Origin: Daedaleopsis sinensis
Taxonomy: Eukaryota; Basidiomycota; Agaricomycetes; Polyporales; Polyporaceae
DNA length: 64,000 bases
Assembly (NCBI GenBank): GCA_033807695.1
Contig: CM066305.1
Location: 62,001 to 126,000, forward strand
Reading direction: 5' to 3'
Below, piece after piece: positions 22,425-34,297 of the stretch. The translations under genes were made by a program, and so were the position numbers. Each line of letters opens with the position of its first letter. Position 1 is the first letter of the stretch. Under the pieces are notes generated by a model. That model had not been told where the DNA came from and searched no databases. It was given only the letters and a program-made list of their open reading frames with translations.

Positions 22425-23749
22425 TCAAGTCTTATGCCAAGCCTCGTTGCGCGGATAGTCCGCTTCCGAATAGTCAAGCTCGGAGAGCTTGTCCTTGATG
22501 CTAGTCATGTGCCTATGAGTAGCGAACTGTGTGCGTCGAGACGAAGACTCACGCTTTCTCTCTCTCAGTCTTGGCGTCCTCTCCATCGACGTACCGCTTG
22601 TAAAGTCCTTCCTGATACCAGAGAGAAACAGCTCTGCCATGCTGCGGGTAAATAAGCATATATCGAAGGCGGACATATACTGAGACTTACCTCTTGCCTC
22701 TGTTGCGTATATGCCAGCCGATCATCCATGAAACTCTGCAAGCCGGGTGGGTCATCGCAAAGGTCGTCCAGTTGCTCAACGACGGCAAGGAACTCTGACA
22801 CATAATATCCGTGCTGACAGTGATTCATACGAGGATCTTTGTCCACTAGAGACATTGCGTCAATGGAGTGCAGAACGTATATCATGGAGGTACAGCCTGA
22901 CGTACGGTGCGTAGCCGTTCGAGTTGGAGCAGCGACAACAAGGCTCCATAACTTCTCCAGTAGATCGTCGGATAACGCGTCAGTAAAGAATCTTATATCT
23001 ATATCTTGCCCCTTATGTATGCTATCATTACATTCGTCAGCGATTGCGAGAGATTGGCGAACAATGCTCATACTTGGATTTGAAGCACGGTCCACAGAAC
23101 CGCAAGGCCATGGAGAAGTCAGTACAGGACGAACGAGCGTTGCCGCAGGCCTAGTGAGCCAGGTCAGGCGCCACTTAGATGCTAGGGCGCGAGCGTGTGA
23201 CTTACGAAACAGTACTGGTCGAACAGTACCGCGGCATACCGCGGCTCAGCGAGTATGGCAGGGCAGTCGGGCAGCCCGGGAATGTTCTTTCGGGCGGCCT
23301 TCCAGAGAGATGTGCTGTCCTTGGACATTAAGAGAGATCTAAGATATTTGGATGCGCGTGCGAGGTTGAGAAGGTCGAGCGGCTTGAGCCATGAGACGAT
23401 CTTCAGAGGAGGGGGTGCATGTATGCGCTCAGAACGACACAGATGGCGCGTAAATAACGCGACTCACCTCGTAGAAGATGTCCTTCGGCACGTTCATGAG
23501 CCCCTCAAGCCTTCCGGCTCGACCTCTCAATGCTCTCGGCTTCTTTGGCTCGGCTGGTTTAGGTTTCTTGACTTCGTGGCCGGTGCGTCGCGCCTTTCGC
23601 GCGAGTGCCCGCTCGCGCTTTGCTTCGCGTGTATCCGACGGCCCACATGGGACTGGCTGTAGCTCCATGCTCAGCAGAACGGCATCTTAGTCGCGCGTGA
23701 GCTTAGGGGCCATAACCGGGCACTTGTAGAGAAGCTTACCGACTGGCAT
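22425..23749 (-). CDS. F-box protein, N-terminal half
   Basis: Exon 1 may be ATGCCAGTCG at 23749, spliced to DAVLLSMELQPVPCGP, or the start may be ATG 23668. A basic stretch (KKPKPAEPKKPRALRGRAGR) is followed by the F-box: MNVPKDIFYE|IVSWLKPLDLLNLAR, SKYLRSLLMSKDSTSLWKAA. Next comes the family's PGLPDCPAILAEPRYAAVLFD, a Cys-rich zinc-like element (YCF|ACGNARSSCTDF, LRFCGPCFKSK) and WYQEGLYKRYVDGEDA, then IKDKLSELDYSEADYPRNEA and WHKT, then TGA at 22425. F-box proteins recruit substrates to SCF ubiquitin ligases. In relatives the chain continues past this point into LT-RIW-NI-PKLE, which is found downstream at 21650 rather than here. The gene therefore appears cut by the TGA and intervening DNA. 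The exon around 22900-23050 is less certain. Confidence 0.75.
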
Positions 23750-24429
23750 GGTCGGGACTTGAGTATATGCGTTGCCGTCAAGCGGAGGCTTTTGAGTAGC
23801 GAATCAGTGTCGTCGAGTGTGATGATAGTGGTCGAAGAGTGAGCTCTGTTCGAGTAGCGTCGCGTCGCGTGTGCGAGTCCGTGGTGGTTGCGAAGATGGT
23901 GGTAAAGAACGAAAGAGACAGTGGGGCGGATTCGAGTCTCCTCCCTCGGGCCGGACCGCTCAAGACCGATGTATTGGCACGCTTACGAGGCTGTCACAGT
24001 ACTGTCACTGATCGCTGGGGTCACGCTCGTAGAATGCCGCCGCAGGAACTGATACGTTAGATCTGTAGTAAGTGCGAAGTACGTTGTAGGAGCGATACGT
24101 AGCCTTGCGGGGAGAGCTACGGGCGGGAGGCACAGGCAAAGGCCGCGCGCAAGCTGGCGGCGGTTGCAATGATAGGACGTAGCGTTCGGGGTGCAGTAGA
24201 GACGAGGAGAGAACACAAACCGTGCTAACACGTAGGATTATCCTGGTAGAGCCGCCCTAGCACACGGATCAAGTCGAACTTGAATTGCGTAAGACTAATC
24301 CTTCTCATCGTCTCCCCATTCCCGGTCGTCTGCATTCCAATATGCGCTGTTGCAATTGTGCGGACCACACACGCGTCAGCGCACTGTATATGCAGGCTTA
24401 AAGCAGCAACAGGAACGGCCGACATACGG
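23750..24429. other. Intergenic region
   Basis: Contains the promoter side of the F-box gene and the 3' side of the arrestin relic. No supported frame. Confidence 0.4.
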
Positions 24430-25090
24430 AGGTAGATCGAGCTCTGGCGCGGGCACGCTGGGGCCGTTCAGGGTGGTAATGTCGCCCTTCGGAAAGGCTT
24501 GCGCTTCAGGTCGTTCCCGATCCCAGGAAACGGGATCTTCACTGCCAGCTGGTACTGGCGACGGATCCGGATGTCAACAACTGTCCCGGCACGAAAACGA
24601 CGGGGATACGGATCGCGCACTCAATGTTATGCACCCTGAAGGACGGCGGGCAGGTCAACCGGAACGCAGAACGGAACGTCGCGCGCTGGACGCACGCGCC
24701 CTTCTCCCGGTCCAGATCCGATCCGCCCGCTGCAGGCTGCTGCCCCGACACCTGTGTCTTTCCATCTGCCTTCTCGACGTCTCCTGCACCGGTGCGATTG
24801 AGAGGAGCCCACCGTCAACCTCGACCGGCGCTTTCTGTCCGTTCTCGTCCTTGAGCTTGAGTTTCCTGCCGAGGAAGGCAGCGACGTCGCTCGACGACTT
24901 CGCACGCCGGATCTTCGCGCGCAGCTTCAGCGAGCAGTGCAGTCTGAACTCGATCTCACCCGGGGCTGGCAGGCACTAGCGGGAGCGTGTCTGCGGGCAG
25001 CTTCGCGTGCGGGACGGGTACGGAGTCCGGACGTCGTGTCTGACTCGTGCGGACGTGGATGGTGCCGAGTGCGAGGCGTGGACATACCTT
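24430..25090 (-). pseudogene. Arrestin-like C-domain pseudogene
   Basis: Minus-strand sequence encodes arrestin-like pieces in different frames: LPADTLPLVPASPG, EIEFRLHCSLKLRAKIRRAK, GACVQRATFRSAFRLTCPPSF, YQLAVKIPFPGIGNDLK and VPAPELDLPPYV. The third and fourth pieces parallel the intact neighbour's QGVWVQRVRFQSTLRLYAPPSF region and VKVPFAGLGNDVKLEV. The last resembles the LDLP.YWD end typical of fungal arrestins. Between the pieces the frame changes at about 24955, 24795 and 24600-24550, and again before the C-terminus, with no splice sites that restore it. No arrestin N-domain or start codon is seen upstream. I read it as a truncated, frameshifted copy of an arrestin gene. Confidence 0.7.
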
Positions 25091-25959
25091 TTTTCCTCTG
25101 GTCTTACAGCTTCAGATTTTGACTGAAAACATCTCCCGGCGTAGAATCAAGCGCAACGAGGGTACTGTATTCGAGATGTTCAACATTGATTGCTAACTGG
25201 AATCTTGAAGTTCGAGTGAAGCGATTCAATGAGAGCAGTTAAATAAAGTATAAGCCTCTTGAAGCTGCAGCAAAGCGTTGACAGACGACAGCCAGACCAG
25301 GAGGTGGTGACAAAGATAGCAGTACAAGAAAGAGAGTGGACGCCCAATATTATTTGTCGTGCTCCCCGGAGCCATGGGGTTAGGGGTAGGCCATCTTCCC
25401 TTCCACCTCCTTCCACGTTTCTTCCAGCTCCGAGCCTTCCTTCCAGATAACTATGCTTTACTGTGATTGTCGCCAGATGCTAAGTATCATAGACGACTAG
25501 AAGACCGATCTGAAAGTAACAGAACTGGTACAGTCAGCAATCCGGATCGTACTCGAGCCTATAATAGTAGCACTCACAACGAAGTTCTTCTTGACAGGTG
25601 GGAGTAAAAGACCGACGTTGACCAACGTTAACAACTGTCCCCTACGCTCGAGCTAGCAGGTAAGTCCGACATGTTCCGTCTTTTCTGCTGTGCACAGTAC
25701 ACGTGCTGGACGATCGTCGTGAATAACGAACTACTGCTACTACTGCCGGGTCCGGGCCTATGACATTCTAGACTGTCACCAAAGACTTCTGCTACAGCCG
25801 CACGGAGATAGTACAAAGTCTGTTGCTAAGTACTACCCATGAATGGCTCTGGGTTTGCACCGACTTCCCCCCTCTCGACCGTTCTTGAAAACGTGTTCTT
25901 TGAAGGCTCTTGGCACGCGAACTCACTCGCTACCACAGGACACTCGTTTTGGAGAAGCA
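25091..25959. other. Region between the arrestin relic and the intact arrestin
   Basis: AT-richer stretch with an AAGTACT motif at about 25825. It should contain the promoter of the downstream gene. The reading frame is open from about 25843 but upstream codons do not look arrestin-like. Confidence 0.4.
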
Positions 25960-27741
25960 ATGGTCACAGCGTTGACTCTCGAGCTTCCACCGCGCATTTA
26001 CTGTGCTGGCAGCTGGGTCAAAGGCGAAGTAGTCCTCGATCTTCGCCAAGTATCCAAAGACAAACTTGAAGAGATACAGATCAAGCTCCAAGGCACAGTC
26101 GACACGTACGTCTTCGTTGATTATTAGACCACACAGAAACTCCTAGCTACGGTCGTGAGGATACAGTGCATTTTTGCCGTCACGATTTGGATACATTCAA
26201 AACGCCGAATGTATCTAGGACGTGATCATGCACACGATTTGCACACGATGTGACGACTCGTTACATTGCCAGATGCTCCCCGGAACCAGCACTTACTCAT
26301 TCTTCATCTCCCTAGCTACACCAAGTTAGACGGCGACACTGCCGCTGAACATGAAAAACGCACCGTAGCCGAGCACTCCATCACCCTCTGGACCCATACT
26401 CACGGCGCGACCCGTCCTCTGCACACCGTCACGCCCGAGTCTCCGACCCTCCGGCTCCCGTTTCGCATCCTTCTCCCTGAGCGCCTGCCTCCGTCCTTCC
26501 ACTACGACGACCGCTTTCTGACCGCGAGCGTACTCTACACGCTCACCGTGAACGGTCTGCGTCCAGGCGCATTCCGCCTCAACCGGAAGATCAAGGTACC
26601 GCTCGCTGTCCTCCCGAAGGACAGCCCGGGTGCGCGCGCGGGACCCGCAAAAGAGTGGCGTCGGGCGGGCGTCGCAGAGAAAAATATCCGCAAGGGTCTT
26701 TGGGGCGAGCCCGCTACTGTACGGGTCGAGGTACGGCCATTTTGAATCCCTGGACATGATTCTATGTATGTTGACCTGACCCGCCACTCTCTCCGCGCGA
26801 ATAGCTCTCGCTCCAAGACATCCCGGGGGGCGTCCGGCTGTTCACGGGCATCCCGTTCGCCATCACAATCACGACGACGACCGCGCCGCTCTCGCGCCCG
26901 CCTGGGTCCGCAGACGACGGCAAATCCGTCTTCCCCGTGCCGCCTGCGCAGCATACCCAACTCACGCTCAAGCTCGTGCGGACCGTGCGCGTGCGCGCGA
27001 AGGGCCAGAGCGCGGTCGCGACGTTCGACGCGGTGCACATCTTTGGGGGCCCGGAGCTCGTCCACCGCGCGGACGGCTCCCTCTCCGTCTCTGGCTCAGG
27101 GTCTAGCACTTCGTTGGCCTCCGACGCTGCCTCTCGCTCTGCATCAGCTTCAAACCTGCGCACAAGGGCGCCGCCGGTCGACACGACGCTCTCGAAGAAG
27201 GAGTGGGTGCCCATGCAAGGTGAGGGACAGGGGCGGGGCAAGGAGCAGGGCGTGTGGGTCCAGCGGGTGCGTTTCCAATCGACACTGCGCCTGTACGCCC
27301 CGCCCTCGTTCGCGTCGGATACGCTCGACTGCGAGGTAAGTCTGCGTCCGCTGCACTTTTGACGCGGGGTACGCACAGGCTGATGCGGCGGACAGGACAT
27401 GCTCTCCGTCAAGGTGCCGTTCGCGGGGCTCGGGAACGACGTGAAGCTAGAGGTGCCGGTAGTGATCGCGTCCGGTCTCGACGCGCCGCTCTCCCGCGAG
27501 CCGCCGCCAGATGCGCTCGCTCTCGTTGAGGAGGGCCTCGAGTCGCTCAAGCTCGGCGACACGGAGGTCTCGCTCGACCTTCCCCGGTACGTGTTAGCTC
27601 TTGCCGTCGCCACTCCTCTCGCGCAAATCGCAAGTTTGCGATGCTGTTGCCCCGGTTGCGTGGGTTCTGTGGAAGGCTAAGGCTAACGTCACGGTCGTCT
27701 GCTACGCCAGGGAATACTGGGACTCGAATCTCCGAAAATGA
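25960..27741 (+). CDS. Alpha-arrestin-like protein
   Basis: Arrestin-related adaptor. In fungi such proteins recruit ubiquitin ligases to plasma-membrane transporters for endocytosis. Start chosen at 25960 (MVTALTLELPPRIYCAGSWV), where the arrestin N-domain begins (KGEVVLDLRQVSKDKLEEIQ, IKLQGTVDT). Exon 2 gives YTKLDGDT, ITLWTHTHG, FRILLPERLPPSFHY and a basic KGLWGEPATVRVEV. Exon 3 has LSLQDIPGGVRLF and an acid/Ser linker, then VWVQRVRFQSTLRLYAPPSF. Exon 4 has MLSVKVPFAGLGNDVKLEVP (C-domain). The last exon gives SLDLPREYWDSNLRK-stop, the usual LDLP-x-YWD end. Joins are phase-consistent (T|YTKL, CE|DML, PR|EYWD). I see no PPxY motif, the usual ubiquitin-ligase docking site of yeast arrestins. 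A frameshifted paralogue lies just upstream on the other strand. Confidence 0.85.
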
Positions 27742-28552
27742 GCTAGAGCTGGTCGATATGCTCAACTTATGTACTTGTGTCTAGGCTCGGTGTTCAACGT
27801 TCAGCGGTAAGTGATGTATCCCTGCCTCGCGCGGTGTTTTGACGATTTGTGCTGCAGATGTCCCATTATGTTCTGGTTGTAATAAGTAGGTTCTTATACG
27901 CTGACAACGACCGCTCGCTCGACTAAGTAAAGTGAGATCCGTTGCTAAGGTCACCCTCAAGGCTCAAACTCAAGGTGCGGTCTGCGGCGTATGCCGCCGG
28001 TATGCCGTATCCCTCTCAGTCTCACGAGCCACAGTACTTTCTTTCCGGATCTTCATACACTGGCAGCGCTCAAGCTTCAAGTCAAGTAGTAGTCTTAATA
28101 TCAGACGGCCCGGTATGTATGCAGTACAGAGAGAATCAGTAGTTGTCTTTATAGTGTCCTCGTCTGCTTACTCACCTACACAAGCTACGAAACAAACTTT
28201 CAGGCACAACACGCCGAATCATCGCCACGGTGCAGATCTATCCATCAGGATTATTGACAGCGTGATCATACTAGTACTACTTAGTCCGCGGCGCTGATCC
28301 CCTCGTATGTTGTTGGCGACGTAGCAACTAATATGTAAGTGCTTGACTCGATGACATGCAGCGCTCGTCGCTCAACGTTCAACCCGTCGTCCAGTGCGCA
28401 GCGATGTCTCTTTTCCTCGTAACCCGTTGCAACTACCGCACGGTCCACACCTCGCTCATTCAACTTCTCCTCCACGCTCGCTAGCTGGCATACGACCCAC
28501 GGATAGCGCGCATACAGGCCACGTCTTTCCTTTCCTTCTCTTGATCGGGCCG
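27742..28552. other. Intergenic region
   Basis: No supported gene. Presumably the 3' UTR of the arrestin gene and promoter of the next membrane protein gene. An open frame continues upstream of 28553 as far as 28394 but has no family signature. Confidence 0.4.
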
Positions 28553-30119
28553 ATGGCCACCCTCGTCATCGACGACAGCGACCCTGGGTTCGACTTCCCC
28601 GCGAGCAGCTGGTCTTCCGCGCAATCCAGGCTCGCCGTCGGAGGCACCACGCACCACCCTCTCGCCGGGTCCCCCGTCGGCAGCGCGTCGGCGACGCTCA
28701 GCTTCACAGGTGCGTCTCACTGTCACTCCCCCTGCGACAGACTGGAGACGGACGGAGCGCCCTACAGGCACGGGCTTCGAGGTTGTCGTCTTCGCCGCCC
28801 AGGCGCTGGACACGGACGATATTGCTGTGGCTTGCGAGGTGGACGACGAGTTCTACCTTATCCTCCCAAATGGCGTGCCGTCGAGCTACCCGGCGAACAT
28901 GACGTGGTGCACGACGAGCGACCTGCAAATGGGAGAGCACAAGCTCACGCTCGAGCTCAACGGTGGCAGCCATGTGGATGACTTTCAATTCGATTTTGTG
29001 CGTGTCTTGGGAGCATCGATCACTACCACGAGCACAACCTCGACCACGTCCGCAACTTCGACATCAACTACGACTTCTTCTACCTCGTCATCCGAGCCAC
29101 CAACTACCACCTCCACGACCACTGCTGCTTCCGATGCCGCCAGGCCTCCTATAACCACGGACACGACTACGACCTCTGCCCCGACACCTAGCTCTGGCGT
29201 AAGCACGAACACGAATATAACAGGATTATCCCAGTCTGGTTCCGCTTCTAGCACTGTCTCTGTACCGACAGGCTCGGGCTCTGGAGGGACGGAGACACAG
29301 ACGGTGGTCCCTGCAAACGTTTCATCCTCAAGGAACATCAACCTCGCTGGCTTAGTTGGAGGAGCCGTGTCTGGAGGTATCATCTTGGGCATCCTCTCGT
29401 TCGTTCTAGCGTTCTGTCTCTTGCGTCGGAGAAGGAGGGCCCTACATCAACCGCGCGAGTTGGACTTGGACGAGGAACAGAGTGAGCAGTCTTTCTCAGC
29501 TGATGTCTGCTCGACTCGTACCCAGCCTGGACTTATTTGACTACATATAGAAATACAGAGCTCACCTCAGCCAGGAAGCGATATATCGACGTCTGCCCTT
29601 TGGAGCCCAGAGTCGCTGGCGGGTGGCTACTCGTCGGCCGAGGTCATCCACATCACTGGCGCGACTTCACCTTCCGAGGATCACACAGCAACACACGTAT
29701 TGGCATCCCTGGCCCCCCCACCCGCTTCATCAGTCTCGTCCGACGTCGCCGTCACCTCAAGCCAGGGCGGTAGCGACACGAACACTGGCGTACATTCGTC
29801 CGAGTTTGCCCGCCTCCCTCCGCATGTTCAGGCCGCGAGCGCCGTGCCACCAGTCCCCGAAAAAGAGACCGCGCAAGATATCGCCATCTCGGATCCCATT
29901 AATCCCGTGCAACATAGACGGCGGCGGGGCCAGGGCCGGTCGAATTCGCGCCTGCCTGCTACCGATGAAACGGCTGTCCGGCCGCTGCCCCGGGTCGCCC
30001 GCGCTCAGCCTGCCGTGACCGTGACGCATGCGGAGGACTCTGGATGGAGGTCGCGGCAGCTAGAAGAGGACGTGGCCGTGGAAGAGGTGATATTGCCTCC
30101 TCCATATACAGAGAGGTAG
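28553..30119 (+). CDS. Single-pass membrane protein with N-terminal ectodomain
   Basis: Starts MATLVIDDSDPGFDFPASSW, the usual opening of a large basidiomycete family with an extracellular beta-rich N-domain and no cleavable signal peptide. The first exon ends LSFTG and joins TGFEVVVFAAQAL. The ectodomain runs to FVRVLGAS, followed by a Ser/Thr/Pro stalk of about 100 residues likely O-glycosylated. One membrane helix (LVGGAVSGGIILGILSFVLA) is followed by a CLLRRRRRA stop-transfer. A further intron (GTGAGC...ATATAG, about 29481-29549) leads to a cytosolic tail of about 190 aa (KIQSSPQPGSDISTSALWSP...) ending EEVILPPPYTER. The PPxY-like tail end could dock WW-domain proteins such as Nedd4/Rsp5-type ligases (inference). 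No enzyme domain. A paralogue is at 57.4-58.9 kb. Confidence 0.82.
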
Positions 30120-30653
30120 CGCATGCGCGCGTGCCAGGATTCGAAGTTAGACTACAATCGGACGGTAAGTAATGATCATGATATACTTCACCATTTGGCC
30201 ATAAGGTGACTGTCTCTCACGAACACCTCTGTTAGCTTCAAACAGCCCTCTTTACCTGACTTTGACTCGGGACTATACTACCCATCAAGTGAATTACACG
30301 CTCTCTTTTCCTCCAGCCTTTATCTTGCAGAGCAGGGTCAAAGACGCAGCTTTATGTATAGCGCGCTGTAAGTACGTCCCTTGGAATAAAGTTCGTAAAC
30401 TCTCTTTCATCTCGCTTAGCTCGGCTAAGTTCCCGTACAAAGGCGTTCAGGTTGGCGCCAAAGCAACTTGGCTCCCGCCACCTACCATCTCAAAACCAGC
30501 GTGCCAACACTCCTTTCGTCGCTCTTTGCCACAGGCTCCTACGCCTTGGTAGGACAGTAGGCTGTGCACTAAGTTTTGCCATTCTTGAGTGTATACGTTA
30601 TTCTACCTCGCTCGAGCCTAACGTCTCGCACCTCTTACATTATCCCCCCAACC
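30120..30653. other. Promoter interval of the next gene
   Basis: No supported frame. The start codon at 30654 sits in an optimal ACCATGG context. Confidence 0.4.
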
Positions 30654-32458
30654 ATGGAGTCCCCTGAGCCCCTCCCTCACGTCCGGTCTGCCTCAGACCC
30701 TCTTCCACACCCTCAACGCCGTCGTACATCGTTCAGCGGCAAATTCCTCAACTTCTTCTCTCCCAAACCAAAGCCTCTTCCTGAACCACCTCTCCGTCCT
30801 GTCATTTCACGACCCCAGCCACTGCCAACCCGCATCCCCGTCCGGTCCAAGCGTGACTACCGTGAAGTCTCGACCGACGAGAACGACTCTACTCCGTCGT
30901 CGCCCCGGCCCCGCTCCCGTCCGCGTCTCGCGTCCAACGCGTCCACTGAGACGGTACGTGGTTACGCCACCCATCCGAAGCTCCCCACGTCCCCTCGCCA
31001 AGGCAGGTCCCCTCTTCCCCTCAAGAGTGCGCTGAAGAAGTCTACCGCGGACAATACCCCCCCGTCGGACAACACCACTCGCGACGGAACCCCAGCAGGA
31101 TCTGTCGCAACCAGCAAGCGGAAGGAATCCTTCACTCGACGACTGCGCCCGAGCACTTGGATGCCGATTTCGCACCGTAACCACCGCACATCTTCTACCT
31201 CCGACTCCGTTAGCGCGTCATCTACCTCCACCTCCCCGACTTCACAGTCCAGGAAGCACGTCGCGTTCGTCACGGAGAAATCCAGTGCGCCACCCGTCCT
31301 CACACGAACGCCCTCGATGCAGAGGCTCGATGAGGCGCATGTGGACACCGACCACTGGACGAGTATCGCGTCGGAGCTCGACACCCCGTCCTCTCCCACC
31401 ACCAAGCGCAAGGCCGCCGACGAAGGAGACCCGCGCTACGGCGCCCTCTCTCGTCCCAGCGTGTTGCGTAACCACTCGGACGAGCGGGTGCTCCCGTCCG
31501 GATCGCAGGCCAGCAGCCGCAAGAAGACCAAGTCTGCCGGCGCGAGCTTCCGCGAGGTCAGGCTCCCGCCCAACGCGCTTCCGGCTCTGTCTACCTTCGA
31601 GCTTCCACCAACGCCGTTGCCCCCGATTCACATGGGCGGGGTCGCGGACGAGCTCCTGAGGGAGTTCGCGCGCGAGAAGACCGCCACGTTCCATCCGGCC
31701 GTCACCAAGCAGGGTCCGCCGGGGGTGCTCCAGCGAATCAGCGTGGATATCATCCCCAATGAGCGGCACTCAACCGTCTGGGACGCGAGGGAACAGTACG
31801 TCCGCGCGTTTCCCCGATATCCCCGCCGTATGCTCACTGACCAATTTTGTTTCATTGAACGGCGTGCAGAGACACATTCGCGTGGGGCGGCGTGCTGCTC
31901 ATCCGCGACGTGAAGCCCGCGTCGTACTTCTACCCACGGCACTGCATCCAGGACATCCGGATCGACTTTTGCATGCTCGAAGTTCCGTCGTCCTCGCCCG
32001 ACATGAACCTGACCAACTTCCCCCCGCTTGAGTCCGACTGTAACGCCGACGACGACGACAACCATGATGACGGCCAGGCCCTACCCGTCCGCAAGACCGC
32101 GTGGAGGACATCGTACACGGGCCGCCGGCTGGCGCGCAGCTCGGTGCTCACGCAGCTCGACCCCGCGCGCGGGATCAGCGTTGAGCCCGAGTACGTCTTC
32201 GTCCCGCCTGCGAACCCGGACGACTCGTGCGCGTGGCTCGTGCACTTCTGGGTGCCCGTCCCGCTCCGGCTGCTCGAGCCCGCAGGGGGGGCGGGGGCGG
32301 CGGGCGATCGGTGCAAGACGTTCATCTGCCGGGCGAAGGCGGTGGTGGGCGATTGGGAGACACCCAGGACGGAGGTTCCGGGGGGGTGCGTGGCGGTCAC
32401 GATCGAGAGCTTGCAGACGAGGAAGATGTTGGGGAAGGATGTGGAGGTGCGGAGGTAG
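30654..32458 (+). CDS. Ser/Pro-rich protein of unknown function
   Basis: Start at 30654 has ideal context (CAACCATGG). The first exon of about 380 codons is a disordered, Ser/Thr/Pro/Arg/Lys-rich chain with many SP/TP sites and basic clusters (SKRKESFTRRLRPSTWMP, RKKTKSAG), suggesting phosphoregulation or nuclear/cortical scaffolding. A 70-75 nt intron (GTACGTCC...GTGCAG, about 31795-31869) leads to a folded-looking C-terminal domain: DTFAWGGVLLIRDVKPASYF, YPRHCIQDIRIDF, YVFVPPANPDDSCAWLVHFW and a final VTIESLQTRKMLGKDVEVRR. The frame holds across the join. I do not recognise the family. A loosely similar composition is seen in the orphan at 42.6-43.9 kb, but I see no shared motif. Confidence 0.72.
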
Positions 32459-32863
32459 GGTCAAATGGAGAGAGAAACTCGGAACGCGCGCGTCGGATTT
32501 GTTATTTGGATAAGTTACTCGTAGGTAGGTCATCTTTCATGGGACTCCGTTGTTGTATTTGTTGCTTGCTACGCCCAGTGGGCGAATGTCTTGCTCGTAG
32601 TGTTCACTCGTAGGGACCTCTGAAGTTGACTGTTGTATGTAGGTACCATACGTGTTGATCGTACGAGGGACTGTCCCAAGCACAAGGATCGTGTTGTCGA
32701 GTCGAGCACACAGACACGCAGACTAGAGTAGCAGTGGTAAGATATATGTTCTCGAACGCGAGTCCAGCTTGCTGTTGAAAGATCTACAGTCTGAGTCAAG
32801 ACTATGCATGACACTATATAACGGTCTACAGGCTCCAGTTATGTTCCATCAAGCCGCAGGAAC
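32459..32863. other. Convergent 3' interval
   Basis: Lies between the 3' ends of the Ser/Pro-rich gene and the oxidoreductase gene. No gene seen. Confidence 0.4.
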
Positions 32864-34187
32864 TCAGGCCGTCTCCTGCGGATGGACGATCAACTTCACC
32901 GCGTTAACCTTGTTGTTCTGGAAACGCTCGCAGCCCTCCACGATCCCATTCAGCCCCCCAGGGAGCACCTCGATCCTGTTCGGCTACAACTCGGGTAAGC
33001 ATCAACGATCTGCACAACAAATCAATGCGCTCAGCACGCGCACCACAATCATCCCGTCGCGCAACCAGCCCGTGAGCCGCTTGTAGACCTCCACGCCCAG
33101 CGCCATATTCCCCGGCTGCCCGAAGCTCGCGAACGGCCGTGCAATCTTCTTCGCAGGCGTACCCGCCGCGGCGTCCCTGTCCACCTTCGCCTGCAGGAAG
33201 GGCGCGGAGCGCGGGGCGGTGACGACGAGGGCGCCCCCGGGCGCGAGCGCGTCGTACGCGACGTTCTGCGTCTCGTCAGAGGCGATCGCGTCGTATGCGT
33301 ACGGGAGCGGCGCGCCGCCCGTCGCACGCGTGATCTCAGCGAGGAGCGCGGCTGTGGGTAGCGCGCGGTCGAGGATGTGCGTCGCGCCAAGGAAGCGGAG
33401 GTGCTCGGTGTGTACGGGGGAGGCGGTGGTGAGGATGGGCGAGAAGCCTTGGAGCTTCGCGACTTGAATTGCTGGGTGCGTGCGAGTGCCGCGGTGAGCT
33501 CTGTGTTGCGGGGAAAAGGGAATCGGAGATGCTTGCCGTATTGACCGACAGAGGATGAACCGCCCATGATCAGCGCGGGCTGTCCGGTGTACTTTGTCGT
33601 CCCGCCTTCTTCCCAAAGCGCGGGGAGGTCGACGGAGCTGGCAGACGGGTGATGTGCCCAGATTCCGGTCAGGACGGTGGCCAGCCCGAGCGGGACAGAG
33701 GCGGCTTGGTCGAAAGTCAAGTTGTCGGGGATCTACGAGACAATGAGCACAGGGTATGGTACTTCGAGGGAAGTGGTACCTTGGCGGTGTGCGCCGCGAG
33801 CACGATACTGTACTGCTGGAAGGTTGCCAGGCGTTGGTCGAAGTCGCCGGGAAAGAGACTGAATTTGCCGTGTCAGTAAGACGTACATAAACCCAACTTA
33901 AGGAAAGTCGAGCGGACTCACATACTGTCGCCTTTTGCAACGTTCGTGACATCAGCACCAACGTCTTCGACGATGCCCGCGCCGTCCATGCCGCCAAGGA
34001 AAGGGTACTCCTTGATGAATGGCGGGGCGTATGCCTGCGCTTTCCAGTCGGCCGGGTTGAGGGCGACGGAGACGATCTTGACGAGAACTTCGTTCGGGCC
34101 TGGGATGTGCACTGGCCAGTCGGTAAGGAGCTTCCACGGCTGCTTGGCCTCGGGGACTACGAGGGCTTTCTGCGTCTGTGGGGCCAT
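32864..34187 (-). CDS. MDR-family zinc-independent oxidoreductase (enoyl reductase-like)
   Basis: Medium-chain dehydrogenase/reductase, NAD(P)H-dependent. Start chosen at 34187 (MAPQTQKALVVPEAKQPW) because the GroES-like fold begins there, although the frame is open upstream. N-domain: VHIPGPNEVLVKIVSVALNP, ADWKAQAYAPP, GGMDGAGIVEDVGADVTNVAKGD. The Rossmann part has IPDNLTFDQAASVPLGLATV, LIMGGSSSVGQY joined to QVAKLQGFSPILTTAS (nucleotide-binding GGSSSVG), FLGATHILDR, DALAPGGALVVTAP and, in the last exon, PNRIEVLPGGLNGIVEG and KLIVHPQETA-stop. The catalytic-zinc Cys/His set of classical alcohol dehydrogenases is absent. The NPADWK motif places it with fungal trans-enoyl-reductase-like members, often found in polyketide clusters; there is no synthase nearby. 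Substrate unknown. Confidence 0.87.
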
Positions 34188-34289
34188 CGCGGTATATGCG
34201 TCTGTGTATGCGGTTATGGCTGTGGCTGGAACTGCGAGAAGTTCTGGGTACGAGGTAAGCTGATGGTCTTTGTCTGAAGCAATACACGG

Positions 34290-34297
34290 CTTATATA
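34290..34297 (-). promoter_or_regulatory. TATA box of the MDR oxidoreductase gene
   Basis: TATATAAG on the minus strand about 105 nt upstream of the ATG at 34187. This supports that start over longer frames. Confidence 0.55.

Noticed and set aside
24350..24979. 210-codon plus-strand frame over the arrestin relic
   Set aside because: It is the complement of arrestin-like sequence on the minus strand and shows no domain.
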